A stretch of 64,000 nt of DNA. Origin: Brasenia schreberi (Eukaryota > Streptophyta > Magnoliopsida > Nymphaeales > Cabombaceae). The translations under genes and the position numbers were made by a program. Under the pieces are notes generated by a model. It was not told where the DNA came from. It ran no database searches and saw only the letters and a program-made list of their open reading frames with translations. The stretch lies in NCBI GenBank assembly GCA_036023115.1, contig JAYKKT010000074.1, positions 8,578,501-8,642,500 on the forward strand, read 5' to 3'. Below are positions 63,686-64,000 of this stretch, piece after piece (within the stretch, counting starts at the first letter, position 1; each line of letters begins with the position of its first letter).

Positions 63686-64000
63686 TTATAAGCTCATCCT
63701 TTTGCCTGCATCACGAAATAAAAGGAAAGGCTACTTGTTCAAACGCATAAATGTCAAATGAGCACAAATGCCGCTCTAAAACCATGGAAAACTGTTTGGG
63801 ATATCAAGAAGCATGTTTTCCATGGGATTACACGCGCACATGATGCACATGCAAAATAAAAAAATGCCACTTCCAACTTTTTGGTATCAAAATTTGCTAG
63901 TAAGATAAGGAAAAACTGAACTTACCACTATTGCGTCTTTGAATCCTCATAACCTCAGCTTCTAGCTCTTTAGCATCTGCAGTCATCCCTCTTGCATTAT
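63686..64000 (-). CDS. 3' end of an unidentified gene, cut by the window edge
   Basis: On the minus strand an open segment from 64000 to 63926 reads NARGMTADAKELEAEVMRI then QRRNS, ending in a strong donor (AGTG/GTAAGT). A 220-bp intron follows (63925-63706) with acceptor GATGCAG. The last exon (63705-63686) completes a Gly codon and gives KRMSL and TAA. The visible C-terminus is a charged, probably helical or coiled-coil stretch. I do not recognise the family; the rest lies beyond the window. The splice pair and phase agree, which is the main support. Confidence 0.5.

Overview
The window is nuclear DNA of a flowering plant. The evidence is a plant PLS/E-class pentatricopeptide (PPR) gene, two ER-type P2A calcium pumps of the plant ECA2 clade, a plant WNK kinase, short GT-AG introns, AT-rich intergenic DNA with long TA/GA/GT microsatellites, and RTE, Copia and hAT elements. 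The species cannot be named from the sequence alone. No prokaryotic or viral genes, CRISPR arrays or rRNA genes were seen.

Layout: 2.5-4.0 kb holds a single-exon PPR gene (+). It converges with ECA2-like gene A (-, 4.4-12.9 kb, 8 coding exons, 1050 codons), whose fourth intron has grown to 4.25 kb by insertion of a decayed RTE retrotransposon and a second RTE fragment. 13-27 kb is intergenic: microsatellites, hairpin MITEs, the best preserved RTE copy (22.1-25.1 kb) and a clean 182-bp hAT MITE. ECA2-like gene B (-, 27.6-32.5 kb, 8 coding exons, 1052 codons) is the tandem paralogue of A. 33.8-56.6 kb has no host gene I can support. It holds Copia RNase H debris (37.8-38.4 kb), a Copia LTR with gag fragment (44.8-45.4 kb), several hairpin MITEs embedded in TA/GT/GA microsatellites, a 115-120 bp tandem duplication, two different hAT transposase pseudogenes in opposite orientation (50.3-53.2 kb), and a near full-length RTE copy (-, 53.3-56.5 kb). 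58.7-61.4 kb holds a complete WNK kinase gene (-, 7 coding exons, 649 aa). The right edge carries the last two coding exons of an unidentified minus-strand gene.

Function: the two ECA pumps are predicted to load Ca2+ (and probably Mn2+) into the ER or related endomembranes. Both keep the catalytic motifs and a C-terminal KxKxx retrieval signal. The PPR protein is predicted to act on organellar RNA, and WNK is a cytosolic signalling kinase. Apart from the tandem ECA pair, the genes show no functional linkage. Exon boundaries were read by eye from homology, reading frame and GT/AG sites, and no transcript evidence was available. The most unusual content is the nested transposon and microsatellite structure; I found no convincing new multi-gene system.
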